Shown here piece by piece: positions 19,123 to 29,326 of a DNA stretch of 64,000 bases (position 1 is the stretch's first letter; the number at the start of each line of letters is the position of its first letter). The stretch lies in contig JYJN01000077.1 in NCBI GenBank assembly GCA_003263845.1, positions 62,001-126,000 of the forward strand. Direction: 5' to 3'. The notes beneath the pieces were generated by a model. That model was not told the origin of the DNA, did no database searches, and saw nothing but the letters and a program-made list of their open reading frames with translations. The stretch is from Vibrio aestivus (GTDB lineage Bacteria > Pseudomonadota > Gammaproteobacteria > Enterobacterales > Vibrionaceae). Made by a program: the position numbers and the translations under genes.

Positions 19123-21258
19123 ATGTCCACTAGAAGCCATTCTAGTTTGGTGAAATCACTGTTTGATTATCTAGATGAGATTGTCGAACCTAGAGCCTGT
19201 TTAATTTTCCGTGAGCCGACGGAAAAAAGCGATGCGCAGGCTCTGTATCAAACCGATGCAGCGACTAAGATCTCGCATTATCCTTCTACTTTTTGGGCTT
19301 GGGTCGCTCAATTTGATACGTCTGACAACCTGCTTCCACTCTTCATGGCGACTTGCCATTGGGATTATATTGCGTTGATGGGCGGTGAATCCTACGTATT
19401 CATGTTGGACAATCATCCAGAGTGTCGAACCTATTTGATGATTGAAGCGGTCAACGAAAGTAAATATCAAAGTGCGGCAGAGAATAGCATGTTTGATATT
19501 CTCCAGCTGTTTGCGTCGCGTTGGCAATGTGTGCGCGCTGAAACTGAAGCCGCTCGAGAGTATAAAAACCGCGATATTAAAGAAGCCAAATATCTCGATG
19601 CCATCAAGCAACGTGAGCAGTTTATTGACAACATGAAACTCGTACAGCAATTGGCTGTTGAGATGTCAAACCTTGCAAGCTTGGATGAGTTGCACAGATT
19701 CGCGGTAGAGTCCATTCGAGAAAAGTTAGGCTTTGATAGGGCGATAATGTTACTGCTGGATATGAAAAAACGTTGTTTCAGCGGGACTTACGGAACCAAT
19801 GAAGAGGGTGATACGGTCAGTGAGCACCATACTCAATACGATCTTCATCAGCTAGAAGAAGATTACATCAACGCTCTTTTCGAAGGAGAACAAAGCTTAG
19901 TTATTGTTGACGATGCCCCCTTATACAGTGCAGGTAAAGTCGTTGGCCAAGGCTGGAATGGTATGCTTATCTTACGAGATGGAGATGAGATTATCGGTTG
20001 GGTTGCTCTCGATAATTATATTAACCGCCTATCCATTACGAGTTATCAAAAGCAGATGCTAGAGTCGTTTGGATCTCTGCTCGCTCAGATCTATATCAGA
20101 AAACGCCAAGAGCAAAATGTACGTATGTTGCACGCAAGTATGGTAGAGCTTTCACGCTGCACAACTATTCGTGATGTTTGTCGCTCGGCTGTGGCTTACT
20201 CAATTAAGCGTCTAGGCATTGATCGATTGGCGGTGTTTCTTACTGATCCTGAATGCACCTATATGCAAGGTACATGGGGAACCGATATTCATGGCAACGT
20301 GGTTGATGAATCGTACTATCGTTCAGAAACTCAAGATCGCACCATTGTAAACATGGCTCGTGCACACCCAAATGAGGTGGTGTTTGAGGAATCTGTCCCG
20401 ATCTACCATGACTTCAACATTGTAGGTTTTGGTTGGACAGCCATGACGATGCTCACCAACAATAGTGGGGAGCCAATCGCTTTCATCGCTGCTGACAATC
20501 TAATTAAGCGCACACCACTTACATCTCAACTTCGTGAAATGATTCGGATGTTTGCCTCGAACCTCACGGAAGTGATGCAAAAAACCAGTGCACAAGAAGC
20601 GGTTCATGAATTAAATGAAAATCTCGAAAAAGAAGTTAAGAGCCGTACAAGAGAGCTGCAACAAGCGAATGAAAAACTCGACTTGATGTCCAAAATGGAT
20701 CCCCTGACTCGACTTGGTAATCGTCGTATGTTGGAGCACCTACTTGAAGATTTATGCTGTAAACATGGCGGAGATGTGGTCGAGTATGGCGTTATTTTAG
20801 TCGATATTGACCACTTTGGTCTGTTTAACAATGATTATGGTCATCTTGAAGGAGACATTGCCTTGATGCGGGTTGGCAATATTCTGAAGCATCATGCGGA
20901 GATTGGTGATGAAACATTCTGTCGCATTGGTGGGGAAGAATTTGTATTACTCGTCACCAACAAGACAGAGCAGCAAATTGCGACATTGGCAGAATGTATC
21001 CGCGATTGCATTGAAACCGAAAAGATCCCGCACAAGAGTAATACCGCTAGCGAATACCTTACAGTTTCAATTGGCTACCATGTCATGCCATTTGAGCAGA
21101 ACAGCTTCAACTTTAACACGGTTTACGATAGTGCAGATAAAGCGTTGTATCTTGCCAAAGATCGAGGTCGCAACTTGGTGTGTGGTATGACGGACGATTT
21201 GGTTATCGACGAGGCTGAGAAGGTCACACGAAGCACTGCTCGTGCGACAAGTCATTAG
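19123..21258 (+). CDS. Diguanylate cyclase with tandem GAF-like domains
   Basis: This encodes about 711 residues and lacks obvious membrane segments. After an N-terminal region of unknown fold come two GAF-like repeats. They share the pattern 'GFDRAIMLLLD..FSGTYGTNEEGD' and 'GIDRLAVFLTD..MQGTWGTDIHGN'. A coiled-coil linker ('ELNENLEKEVKSRTRELQQANEKLD') leads to the GGDEF domain, with 'MDPLTRLGNRRMLE', 'DIDHFGLFNNDYGH' and the active site 'GGEEF'. It should make cyclic-di-GMP. The inhibitory RxxD site reads EIGD, so product inhibition may be absent. The ATG at 19123 is chosen because AAAGGA precedes it. The ligands of the GAF domains are unknown. Confidence 0.87.
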   Translation: MSTRSHSSLVKSLFDYLDEIVEPRACLIFREPTEKSDAQALYQTDAATKISHYPSTFWAWVAQFDTSDNLLPLFMATCHWDYIALMGGESYVFMLDNHPECRTYLMIEAVNESKYQSAAENSMFDILQLFASRWQCVRAETEAAREYKNRDIKEAKYLDAIKQREQFIDNMKLVQQLAVEMSNLASLDELHRFAVESIREKLGFDRAIMLLLDMKKRCFSGTYGTNEEGDTVSEHHTQYDLHQLEEDYINALFEGEQSLVIVDDAPLYSAGKVVGQGWNGMLILRDGDEIIGWVALDNYINRLSITSYQKQMLESFGSLLAQIYIRKRQEQNVRMLHASMVELSRCTTIRDVCRSAVAYSIKRLGIDRLAVFLTDPECTYMQGTWGTDIHGNVVDESYYRSETQDRTIVNMARAHPNEVVFEESVPIYHDFNIVGFGWTAMTMLTNNSGEPIAFIAADNLIKRTPLTSQLREMIRMFASNLTEVMQKTSAQEAVHELNENLEKEVKSRTRELQQANEKLDLMSKMDPLTRLGNRRMLEHLLEDLCCKHGGDVVEYGVILVDIDHFGLFNNDYGHLEGDIALMRVGNILKHHAEIGDETFCRIGGEEFVLLVTNKTEQQIATLAECIRDCIETEKIPHKSNTASEYLTVSIGYHVMPFEQNSFNFNTVYDSADKALYLAKDRGRNLVCGMTDDLVIDEAEKVTRSTARATSH

Positions 21259-21288
21259 AGCGTCGATTCTTTTCAAGCTAATCTGAGC

Positions 21289-21855
21289 TTAAGTCGGACT
21301 ATTGGGGTAGTGGATGATGTTGTGAAATACCGCATTTTCATCCCCGATATTTCGGTATCCGTGTAACTGGTGAGCGTTAAATCGAACCGCTTGGCCGGCT
21401 TCCAAATTATGCCATTTGCCATCGAAAAAAACCGACATCTTTCCTGATATACACAGAATATGCTCTGTTACTCCTTTACTATGCGCTTCTGACAGGTGTT
21501 CATAGTCGGGAGTTAGCGTTAGCTCATACACTTCAAACCCAAGTGACACTTCAAATGGAAAGACCAAACTGACCAGAAAGCCTGGGTTGTAATTTTCATG
21601 CCGGATCTCATTGGCATCTCTGAATAAACTAGACAGATCTTGCTTGGATTCTAGCGAGATCAAACTCGATAAGGACACTCCGAATCCGGTGGCGATTTGC
21701 CAAAGTTTAGCAACCGTAGGGCTAGATTCGCCTCGCTCAATCTGACCGAGCATGGCCTTACTGACCCCTGTCTCCTTTGAGGTTTTATCTAAACTCCACC
21801 CTCGATCCGATCGTAAGTCTTTTAAGTTTTTACCGACAGTAATTTCTTCGCTCAT
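21289..21855 (-). CDS. XRE-cupin transcriptional regulator (SutR/YdcN-like)
   Basis: This encodes 188 residues. The N-terminal HTH_3 domain has 'SLDKTSKETGVSKAMLGQIERGESSPT'; the C-terminal cupin has 'HLSEAHSKGVTEHILCISG' and 'AVRFNAHQLHGYRN'. It is divergent from a BenE-type transporter gene, exactly like E. coli ydcN(sutR)-ydcO. Two copies of a GTGCGTTATAACGCAC-like palindrome lie between the two starts and are the likely operators for this protein. The start at 21855 (MSEEITVGK) is preferred over an upstream in-frame codon that would overlap the operator. Confidence 0.85.
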   Translation of the reverse strand: MSEEITVGKNLKDLRSDRGWSLDKTSKETGVSKAMLGQIERGESSPTVAKLWQIATGFGVSLSSLISLESKQDLSSLFRDANEIRHENYNPGFLVSLVFPFEVSLGFEVYELTLTPDYEHLSEAHSKGVTEHILCISGKMSVFFDGKWHNLEAGQAVRFNAHQLHGYRNIGDENAVFHNIIHYPNSPT

Positions 21856-21877
21856 CACGACTCTTTCAAAAAAATAG

Positions 21878-21897
21878 TTGTGCGTTATAGCGCACAA
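21878..21897. promoter_or_regulatory. Operator palindrome 1 of the XRE-cupin/BenE pair
   Basis: TTGTGCGTTATAGCGCACAA is nearly a perfect palindrome (7-bp arms TTGTGCG/CGCACAA). It lies 23 bp upstream of the regulator start. Confidence 0.75.
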
Positions 21898-21915
21898 GTG
21901 CTAAGTTCTAATGAC

Positions 21916-21931
21916 GGACGTTATAACGCAC
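21916..21931. promoter_or_regulatory. Operator palindrome 2 of the XRE-cupin/BenE pair
   Basis: GGACGTTATAACGCAC repeats the core of operator 1 (14 of 16 matches to GTGCGTTATAACGCAC). Its centre is 36-37 bp from the first operator centre, and it overlaps the expected benE core promoter or leader. Confidence 0.7.
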
Positions 21932-21947
21932 ATTGGAAGAGAATGAT

Positions 21948-23126
21948 ATGACTCAGATAAAACTTTCCCATATTAGTACTGGCTTTCTCGCCGTGTTTGT
22001 TGGTTATGCGAGCGCAGCGGCCATTATCTATCAGGCGGCTTCCAGTGCTGGTGCAACTCAAGCTGAAATTGGCTCTTGGTTCTGGGCGCTGGGCATAGGG
22101 ATGGGGCTGTCGACCATTGTGATGTCGTATAAATCGAAAATGCCGATCGTCACTGCTTGGTCGACGCCGGGAGCGGCTTTGTTAATCACGTCTTTAGATG
22201 GTTTAACTATGGCTCAAGCTGTGGGTGTATTTCTCTTTAGCTCAAGCTTGATTACCTTGGTTGGCATTTTTGGACTATTTGACAAATTACTTGAGCGAAT
22301 TCCCCTGTCGATCGCGTCGGCCATGCTTGCAGGGATTCTGATCCAGTTTGGCCTAGGGGTGTTTTCTGAATTGATGCAGGAAACACTGTTGATTGTCGTA
22401 ATGCTCGGTATGTTTATTCTCACCAAGTCTTGGTTTAAAAACTTGCTCATTCCCGCCATATTCATGGTCGTCACTGTTGCTTGTTTGGGTATGGGGAAGT
22501 TAGATGTCGGTGGTATCGAGCTTGTGTTCACCACACCCGTTCTCATGACACCTGAACTCGATATTGCATCCATGATTAGTGTCGGGATCCCGCTGTTTAT
22601 CGTCACGATGGCGTCCCAAAATTTACCCGGGTTCGCAGTACTCAAAGCGAATGGCTATCACACACGTTCTTCTGGAATCATCACCACAACAGGGTTAACG
22701 GGTGTCTTGCTCGCGCCATTTGGTGGTTTTAGCTTTAATTTGGCTGCAATTACTGGTGCTATCTGTATGGGCCCTAGTGCAGATGAGGAGCCAAGTAAAC
22801 GTTATTTAGCGGCAATTTCGATGGGGTGCTTTTATCTATTAGCTGGTGTCTTTGGTATGTCGTTTGTGCAGTTGTTTACTGCCATTCCTCAATCCGTTGT
22901 TATTGCGATTGCTGGGCTTGCGGTAATGGCACCGTTAGCGAGTTCATTGACGGTGGCGATGAATGATGACAGCAATCGTGAAGCCGCTTTAATGACTTTC
23001 TTGTTCACGGCATCGGGCATTAATATGCTGGGCGTGAGCAGCGCATTTTGGGGAGTGTGCTTAGGACTATTCTGCGTTTGGTTCAATGGGCTAAAGCAGA
23101 AGCAGGCCAAACTCACATCGGCATAG
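21948..23126 (+). CDS. BenE/YdcO-family transporter
   Basis: A 392-residue membrane protein with about 12 hydrophobic segments. Family motifs are 'GYASAAAIIYQAA', 'TAWSTPGAALLI', 'FGGFSFNLAAITGAICMGP' and 'FAVLKANGY'. The BenE family is annotated as benzoate/proton symporters, but the YdcO branch has no proven substrate. The ATG at 21948 follows GGAAGAG. It is divergently paired with an XRE-cupin regulator gene and two shared operators. E. coli SutR is linked to sulfur use, so transport of a sulfur compound is possible but unproven. Confidence 0.83.
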   Translation: MTQIKLSHISTGFLAVFVGYASAAAIIYQAASSAGATQAEIGSWFWALGIGMGLSTIVMSYKSKMPIVTAWSTPGAALLITSLDGLTMAQAVGVFLFSSSLITLVGIFGLFDKLLERIPLSIASAMLAGILIQFGLGVFSELMQETLLIVVMLGMFILTKSWFKNLLIPAIFMVVTVACLGMGKLDVGGIELVFTTPVLMTPELDIASMISVGIPLFIVTMASQNLPGFAVLKANGYHTRSSGIITTTGLTGVLLAPFGGFSFNLAAITGAICMGPSADEEPSKRYLAAISMGCFYLLAGVFGMSFVQLFTAIPQSVVIAIAGLAVMAPLASSLTVAMNDDSNREAALMTFLFTASGINMLGVSSAFWGVCLGLFCVWFNGLKQKQAKLTSA

Positions 23127-23172
23127 CGATGTAGGATTCACAGTCGCTAGCCTTAATTAACTCGGGCTTAAG

Positions 23173-24090
23173 TTATTTGTTTTTACCAAAGTTAATGTGA
23201 TTGAGAGTGCGCTGTTTTCGGTACTGATTTGGGGTGACGCCTCTATGCTTTTTGAAATGTCGGTGGAACAAGCTTAAGTTTGCGTATCCTGCTTGGTTGG
23301 CAACCACATCAATGGGTTTAGATGTCTGCTTTAGTAGATGGCTTGCGTGGCCTAAGCGTAAATGTTGAAGGTATTGTGAAAAGCTCGACTGCATAGACTG
23401 TTTGAAGTGTCTTTTTAAAGTCGCGATGCTGAGATTCGCATGGCGAGCAGTCTCTTCAAGAGAGATTGCATTTTGATAGTGCTCAGTCATGTAAGATAGG
23501 GCATTAAGCATGCGAGTATCTTCGAGTTGCGGAATCGATTTGTGCGAAAGGGCAATCGTCTGATTTGGAGCTTCCGATCTAAGCAGCTCTAAGAGCTGTA
23601 GAAACAGCGAAAATCGGGTAACAGGTGAGCTCTCTTTACACAGTTGTTGAATTAGCGGATAAGCTTTGGACATACATGCTTGATGATATGACCAAGCCCC
23701 TGGGCAGCGTTCAAAATAGTTCTTTATCTCAACCAATTCGGTGAACCGAGATTCAGCCAGTTGAGTAAACCAGTGACTTGGCACCATCACAATATAGCTG
23801 TTAATCATCCCATCTTGTTGGGCTGCCTCTGTATCTTCTGTTGGCGTTTCTGACGCATTGCGCGCTCTGCCACCCCACGTATGAGCGATCCCCGGTCGAG
23901 TTAACGTGAGATCCCAGCCAGACACTTCACAAATATCATCCGCGATATAGCGCTCCCCTTGGACATTTGTCGTCAAGGTGATTTCCCAATCCCAATGATA
24001 GTGCCAATGGAAAGTCAGTTCAGGGCGGACTTTACGATAGGCGGTGAGTTTTAGTTGGTCAGGGTAAGTTTGGATTTCTTTGGTAATCAT
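23173..24090 (-). CDS. AraC-family transcriptional regulator
   Basis: This encodes 305 residues. The N-terminal half is a cupin-like sensing domain ('ELTFHWHYHWDWEITLTT'). The C-terminal half has two HTH motifs ('LEETARHANLSIATLKRHFKQ' and 'IDVVANQAGYANLSLFHRHFKKHRGVTPNQYRK'). It is convergent with the BenE-type gene and divergent from the phosphatase-like gene, so a target cannot be deduced from synteny. The frame is intact. Confidence 0.83.
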   Translation of the reverse strand: MITKEIQTYPDQLKLTAYRKVRPELTFHWHYHWDWEITLTTNVQGERYIADDICEVSGWDLTLTRPGIAHTWGGRARNASETPTEDTEAAQQDGMINSYIVMVPSHWFTQLAESRFTELVEIKNYFERCPGAWSYHQACMSKAYPLIQQLCKESSPVTRFSLFLQLLELLRSEAPNQTIALSHKSIPQLEDTRMLNALSYMTEHYQNAISLEETARHANLSIATLKRHFKQSMQSSFSQYLQHLRLGHASHLLKQTSKPIDVVANQAGYANLSLFHRHFKKHRGVTPNQYRKQRTLNHINFGKNK

Positions 24091-24249
24091 GTCTGGACCG
24101 TTTCGGTTCTATTCTTCGGATATTAGCTCTAAAAATTGATGCAAAACGCTAATATTGAGCTAATAGTACATATCTTTGAGCTTTTTATGAACGTTACTGT
24201 CATCTTGAGGCGGTAGAGTGTGATTTCTTGTCTTGCTTTGGAGCGAATA

Positions 24250-24687
24250 ATGAAACAGATCCTTTTCCTATGTTCAGGTAATTACTATCGCAGTCGTTTT
24301 TGTGAACTTTACTTTAATGCTCTGGCCGAACGCTCAAGGTTATCATGGCGTGCTGACTCCAGTGCATTACTCCGCGATCTCAGTGATACAGGCAATGTCG
24401 GTGCAATTGCTAAAGAGGTGATTGAAAAGCTTAATGAGTTAGGTGTGGAATCATTGGCGCATCCGCGTATGCCGAAAATCGCAACGGCAAAGCAAATTTG
24501 CACAGCAAATCGTGTTTATGCAGCCAGTCGAGTCGAGCATGCTCCAATGGTAGAAGAGCACTTTTTAGAACAAGCGGATTTGATTGAGTTCTTTGAGGTT
24601 GAGGATGTGCCAATCATGCAGCCAGAAGAAGCCTTTGAGCTACTGTGTAAAGATGTTGAAAGAGTCATTGAAGAGCTTACTTCCTAG
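24250..24687 (+). CDS. Low-molecular-weight phosphotyrosine phosphatase-like protein
   Basis: This encodes 145 residues. The N-terminal P-loop 'FLCSGNYYRSR' gives the CX5RS signature of the LMW-PTP/arsenate reductase fold, with the nucleophilic Cys at about residue 8. The tail carries 'EQADLIEFFEVEDVP' in place of the usual DPY(F) acid loop, so activity toward phosphotyrosine is uncertain. The ATG at 24250 is the family-typical start; in-frame codons upstream add only ten residues. Substrate and partners are unknown. Confidence 0.7.
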   Translation: MKQILFLCSGNYYRSRFCELYFNALAERSRLSWRADSSALLRDLSDTGNVGAIAKEVIEKLNELGVESLAHPRMPKIATAKQICTANRVYAASRVEHAPMVEEHFLEQADLIEFFEVEDVPIMQPEEAFELLCKDVERVIEELTS

Positions 24688-24875
24688 TAATGAGCTGTTG
24701 TTAGAAATATGCCGAAAAAGTGATTTTATAGGCTATTATTCTGCAATTCCCAGTCTTGTTATTGAAACATGTAAAAGGAATCGTAAAAAAGTAGTAGGGT
24801 ATATTTGTTTGTTGAGTGTATTATTCTTGCAAAATAATTGGAACAAAAGTCACAATAAATTGACAAGGAAGAATA

Positions 24876-25481
24876 ATGAACGCATCCAGCCTACTACTCC
24901 TGACCACGTCAACGGTCTTCTCTTTTTCAGCAGCCGCACAAAATGTCGCTGACAGTGTTCCTTTGACTGATGGGCAGCCATCAAGTAGCCATTGCCAGTA
25001 CGCCGATGATCTAGGACGATTGGCTTTTGATCCAGATTCGGGTCGGTTATGGGCGTGTGGAAACGATGGGTTTGTCTATTTTGAATCGAAGTCGTCGTCA
25101 CAATATCAGTGCCTAAATGATCAAGCAGCCACTTCGAACTATCCTGAATGGAAACCTCGCAAATGGAATGTCAAAAACGGGATGTACTATAAAGGTGAAG
25201 TGGTAAGGCACAAAGGTAAGCTTTACACTCCAACCAATGGTACTGCACATGGTGGCAGCAGCCCTTCAAAGGCGAGTTGGGATTGGCAGTTGTTTGTGGC
25301 TGACAACCAACTTCCTACGCGTTGGGAAGTCTCTCACTCATACCGTGCCGGTGATCGTGTAGTTCACATGGGAATTGAGTATGTTGCCCGTGAGGCCAAC
25401 TCGAACAAAGCTCCAAATGATCAGAGTCTTAACTATCAGCCGTGGGATTACGTAGGCGCATTCGAGTGCCCTAAAGATTAA
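24876..25481 (+). CDS. Secreted protein with two CBM5/12-like chitin-binding modules
   Basis: This encodes 201 residues with an N-terminal signal peptide ('LLLLTTSTVFSFSAAAQ'). Two repeats follow, each of the carbohydrate-binding family 5/12 type. The first is 'WNVKNGMYYKGEVVRHKGKL' with 'WDWQLF' (about residues 88-135). The second is 'WEVSHSYRAGDRVVHMGIEY' with 'WDYVGAF' (about 145-197). The order of W, Y, G-D-x-V and a closing W-x-x is typical of chitin-binding modules of Vibrio chitinases. No catalytic domain is present. A good ribosome binding site (AAGGAAG) precedes the ATG. The protein may be a chitin adhesin or sensor; this is inference. Confidence 0.72.
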   Translation: MNASSLLLLTTSTVFSFSAAAQNVADSVPLTDGQPSSSHCQYADDLGRLAFDPDSGRLWACGNDGFVYFESKSSSQYQCLNDQAATSNYPEWKPRKWNVKNGMYYKGEVVRHKGKLYTPTNGTAHGGSSPSKASWDWQLFVADNQLPTRWEVSHSYRAGDRVVHMGIEYVAREANSNKAPNDQSLNYQPWDYVGAFECPKD

Positions 25482-25526
25482 TCCTGTTGGATTTACGATT
25501 GGCGGATTGTCGGTGTAATGATGAAG

Positions 25527-25560
25527 AAAAAAGGGTCTAGCTATTAGCTAGACCCTTTTA
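25527..25560 (+). terminator. Bidirectional terminator
   Basis: The 10-bp stem GGGTCTAGCT/AGCTAGACCC with an ATT loop is flanked by A6 and T4. It separates the convergent chitin-binding-like gene and the Bat operon end and can serve both strands. Confidence 0.88.
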
Positions 25561-25590
25561 TTTCGCTGAAGCTAAATAACTGCCGGATTA

Positions 25591-27317
25591 CTATAGCTTA
25601 GCGAGTGGTTCTTCTGATTTTGTGGTCATTTTTGCGTGGCTTTGGGCTTGCTTGATTGCCGCGAGAAGCGCACTTCTCGACGCTGCTTGATCCCCTGAAT
25701 CTGAACCATACAAGGACGCTTGCCAGGATTGCAGTTTCAGTTTCACTTCTGCCATATCATCCGTACCTGGGTCAATCTCGTTAAGCCAACCCGAGAAAAG
25801 TTGAGACGCCAGTATTGCGTCATTGGATTCGATAGCCTTAACGAAGTCGCTCTTTGTCACAGGTGCAAGTGGAGAATCCGTGTCTTTCGCTTGTGTAGTA
25901 TTTCGCTTCATCAATGCGTAAGCAAGCGTGGCCAACCAAAGCGTTGCAAATAGTGCTGTAAGGTATGGCCAAATACCAGAATCTTTCTCAACAATAACTT
26001 GCTGTGGCATGGTAGTAACAGGAGCAGCGAAGTCTTGGTTTAAATTGCTGGCGGCGTCTACTTGCAGCTCTAGGCCGCTCACTTGGCTATTGTCTGCTTT
26101 ATCGAGTTGACTGTTCCACCAATTGATAGACACAGGTTCAAGAGAGAACTCTCCTGTTTGCTGAGGAATGAGGACCTGCTTTAACGTCATTCTAGTGACA
26201 TTGTCACTTCCGTTGTCATTGCTTAATATATCAAAGGTGGGTTTTTCTTCGTAAACGCGAACGCCCTGAGGATTATTGATGACAACATTTGGAAGTTGTT
26301 CAACGGTGAGACCAACAACATCAAGGGTGATTTGGCGGGTGATTGCATCGCCAACAGATAGATTGTGGATCTGACTTGAATCGATGGCGTTGCCCTGTCC
26401 GTCAATCCATTGTTGATTTAGTTTAAGTGAAGAGGTTGGTAACCAGCGACCAACGTAGTCGGCGGGTGGCTGTTTTACCGTGACGGTAATTTGCTTACCC
26501 GGGTTATCAATTTGAATCACACTTGTTGAGCCAGTGCGGTTGTTCCCATAAATCACACCACCTTGAAATGCGCTGGTCTGGAGCTCAAAACTACCCGGAT
26601 CTGTGGCAGTGATGCGATAAGTTTGATCTACGATGGTCACCTCAACCCCATCAAGAACGCTTTGATACTGTTTAGGCTCACCTTGCAACGCTATAGCCAT
26701 GCCATCCACTTTCGGCGGAACAATTTTTAGGATTTTGCAGCTACGAGGGTCGGCCTTGATGATCAAACGAGTCGTGAGATATGCACTCTCGCTTGGGTAT
26801 AGGCTTGAGCGATCGAGTTGATGCTGCAATTCAATCAAATCATCCTCATCCGGTGCCATGGTATCAAGCTCTACCTGAATGCGAATAGCTGCGTTTTGCC
26901 TCCGTTAAGCGTGAAACTAGGAATCGTTAATGTGCCCAGCTCTAATGCGGCCAAAGACACATTCCATTCGCTTCTGTTACTTCGGTCGCCATTTATGATG
27001 TTTACTGAGGTACCAAAACTTGGGCGACTCATGAAGAAATACTCTTCCAAAACGCTGAGGTCTAAGTCATCTGATGATACTTTGTCATCAATAGAAATAC
27101 GCAGCTGGAATACTTCATTCTTTGCGACTTTGTTCTTGCTAACGGTGGCGACCATTGTTGCTGCTTGAGCAATGGACGACAATGCAAAGAACAAGATAAT
27201 CGATTTTAGCAAAAGTGATAACGCCCGATAGCTTGGGCGGTAGAAACCATTTTTCATCATAGACTCGTTCATAGAAAACTTACGATTGTTCATTACTGTA
27301 ATGCCCTTCATCACCAC
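25591..27317 (-). CDS. BatD-like protein, last gene of the Bat operon (frameshifted)
   Basis: This encodes about 575 residues. It has an N-terminal signal/anchor ('LLLKSIILFFALSSIAQAA'), a long beta-rich periplasmic region with 'SKNKVAKNEVFQLRISIDD' (BatD start), a late membrane helix ('WPYLTALFATLWLATLAYALM') and a cytoplasmic tail. The two frames join near 26885 at GGCAAAACGCAG. Adding one A gives 'GGKNAAIRIQVELDTMAPDE', the expected continuation, so this is probably a homopolymer error. BatD works with the VWA proteins BatA/BatB in envelope stress or oxygen tolerance; the mechanism is not known. The start lies 10 bp after the BatBC stop. Confidence 0.8.
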
Positions 27318-27326
27318 TATCTCTTA

Positions 27327-29326
27327 TTACCAATGTTTGCCCGTGTCTTCGGGTGTTGGCCTTTGTTGCGCCTGCAAGAGCAATTGAGCTTGCAGCAGAC
27401 GGCTTGGGTCGCGAGCACTCTCTACTTGTTCTAAACGTCGTAGGTTAGGGTCGACGTCTTGGTGATTGTCAGGTGAGAGTGGTGCAGCAACTGGAGTCTC
27501 CTGCTCTCGTTCGCCTTCTTCTGCGCTTTGCTCGGATAACGTGCTATCCGCCAGATGTTGAGTGTTCGGTTGCGAATCTAATGGGTCGGATTCGCTGTCA
27601 GAGTCCGCGTTATTGTCTAATTCGCGCTTGTCTAACTCACGCTGGGCATTGCTGACGTTATTTTGGACTTGTTGGTCACGTTCTTCGGCGCTTGATGGTT
27701 CTGGCGCTGAGTTATCGCGAGCAGCGTTTGAGTTGCCATGTTGCTCTTGCGAATCTTTCTCTTGTGGCTCTTGCCTTCGGATTGACTTCCTTCCACTTCG
27801 TCACTGCCTTGTGCGTCATCAGCATTTTGAGAATTTTCTGAGCTCTGCTGGTTTTGGCCGGATTGCTGATCTTGTTCGCCTTGTTGGCTTTGGGAACCTG
27901 AACCATTTTCGCCAGAGCTCTGTTGAGGTTCACCTTGCTCAGAATTTTCATTTTGTTGCTGTTGCTGTTGCTGGGCTTGCTCAACGATATCTAGATTTGA
28001 TCTTGCTTTAGTGAAGTTCGGATCTTCTTCAAGGATCTCTTGATAAAGCGTTGCGGCTTCATCCAGTTGTCCAGATTGAGCATAAGCGTTGGCTAGGTTG
28101 TATTTGTTGTCTAACCCTTCAGCTTGAGAAAGCCATTCAATCGCTGCTGTATAGTCTTGTGCTTGATAAGCCGCTGCTCCTTTCCAGGCAGGACTAGTAA
28201 ACGCTTGTTGCGCGTTGTTGAAATCACCAGATTGAAAGGATTCATAACCTTGCTGATCATCCGTGAGCCAAGGGTTAGCCCAACTCGTGTTTGGAATAGA
28301 AAGCGGCAAAATGAGTAGACTCATCGTAAATAGAATACCTCTTCTGAACATAAAAAGAGCGGGGATAATCAGCAATGGTAAAAACCAGAATCCATTGTTC
28401 AAACGATCAGAGATCATTGCATCGCTGGTTTTATCTGAGCCGGTATTTGAGTTAGTCTCTAAGTGCATTGTCCGAGCCAGAATAGCATCGACGTCTGAGT
28501 TGTCTGGTACTGCAGCACGAAACATACCCGACGTCGCTCTTGCCAGCTTTTGCATATTGCTAAAATTGCTTTGAGCAATCACCGTGTTGCCAGTATTGTC
28601 GCGCAGTAACTTGCCGTCGGGGAGTTGAATCGGCGCACCTGAACGGGTTCCAATGGCAAGAATCGAGAGCTTCCATGGTGTGCCAGACAGTATTTCCTCA
28701 ATGTCTGACTTTTCACGATCATCCAGATCATCGGCAATAACAATGATGTCCCCAGATCCCATTTGCGCATTTTGCAGCATGGCTATCGCTTGCTCGACCC
28801 CTTTAGCGGCGTTCGCTCCGGGGTAGGGCATTAAATCGGGCGAGAGATTGGGCAATATACTAAGAATGGTTGCGGTGTCATTAGTCAGCGGGCTTACCGT
28901 ATAGGCATCACCTGCGTAGGCCACTAAACCTGTGTAGCCCTCATTCCAACCGTTAAGCAAGTCTGTTGCTTTGAAACGAGCTTGCGTGAGTCGGTTTGGC
29001 GTCAGATCGGTTGCGTACATTGAGCGCGACATATCCATCACCAATACTCGAGCATTCGCATTTTGTAAGCCAGACACATTGACGGTTTGCCAACTTGGAC
29101 CCGCCAGTGCAAACACGGCGATACAGCAACTGGTCACTGCCACTTTGATGCCTAAACCGGAACTTTTATCAGAGCCTAATCCCAAGGCCTTCGCGATGTG
29201 TGGCGCGATGAGCATGGCACTTTTGCTGCGCTTTAGTAGCCAAAGGGCTAAACCGAATATTGGGAATAAGGCGAAAAACCACTCTGGGTAGAGAAACGAG
29301 GGAATCAGAGAATGAAAGCTAGACAT
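27327..29326 (-). CDS. BatB/BatC fusion: VWA domain plus TPR protein (frameshifted C-terminus)
   Basis: This encodes about 667 residues. Membrane helices come first, then a VWA domain with an altered MIDAS site ('VLVMDMSRSMYATD', D-x-S-x-S present), another helix, TPR repeats ('LDNKYNLANAYAQSGQLDEAATLYQEIL') and a very Gln/Ser/Asn-rich tail. The frame breaks near 27780 inside that low-complexity tail. The continuing frame runs to a stop at 27327, ending 'RPTPEDTGKHW'. A tail without predicted structure in two frames could be error or real variation. The start overlaps the BatA end by 8 bp. Confidence 0.82.
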
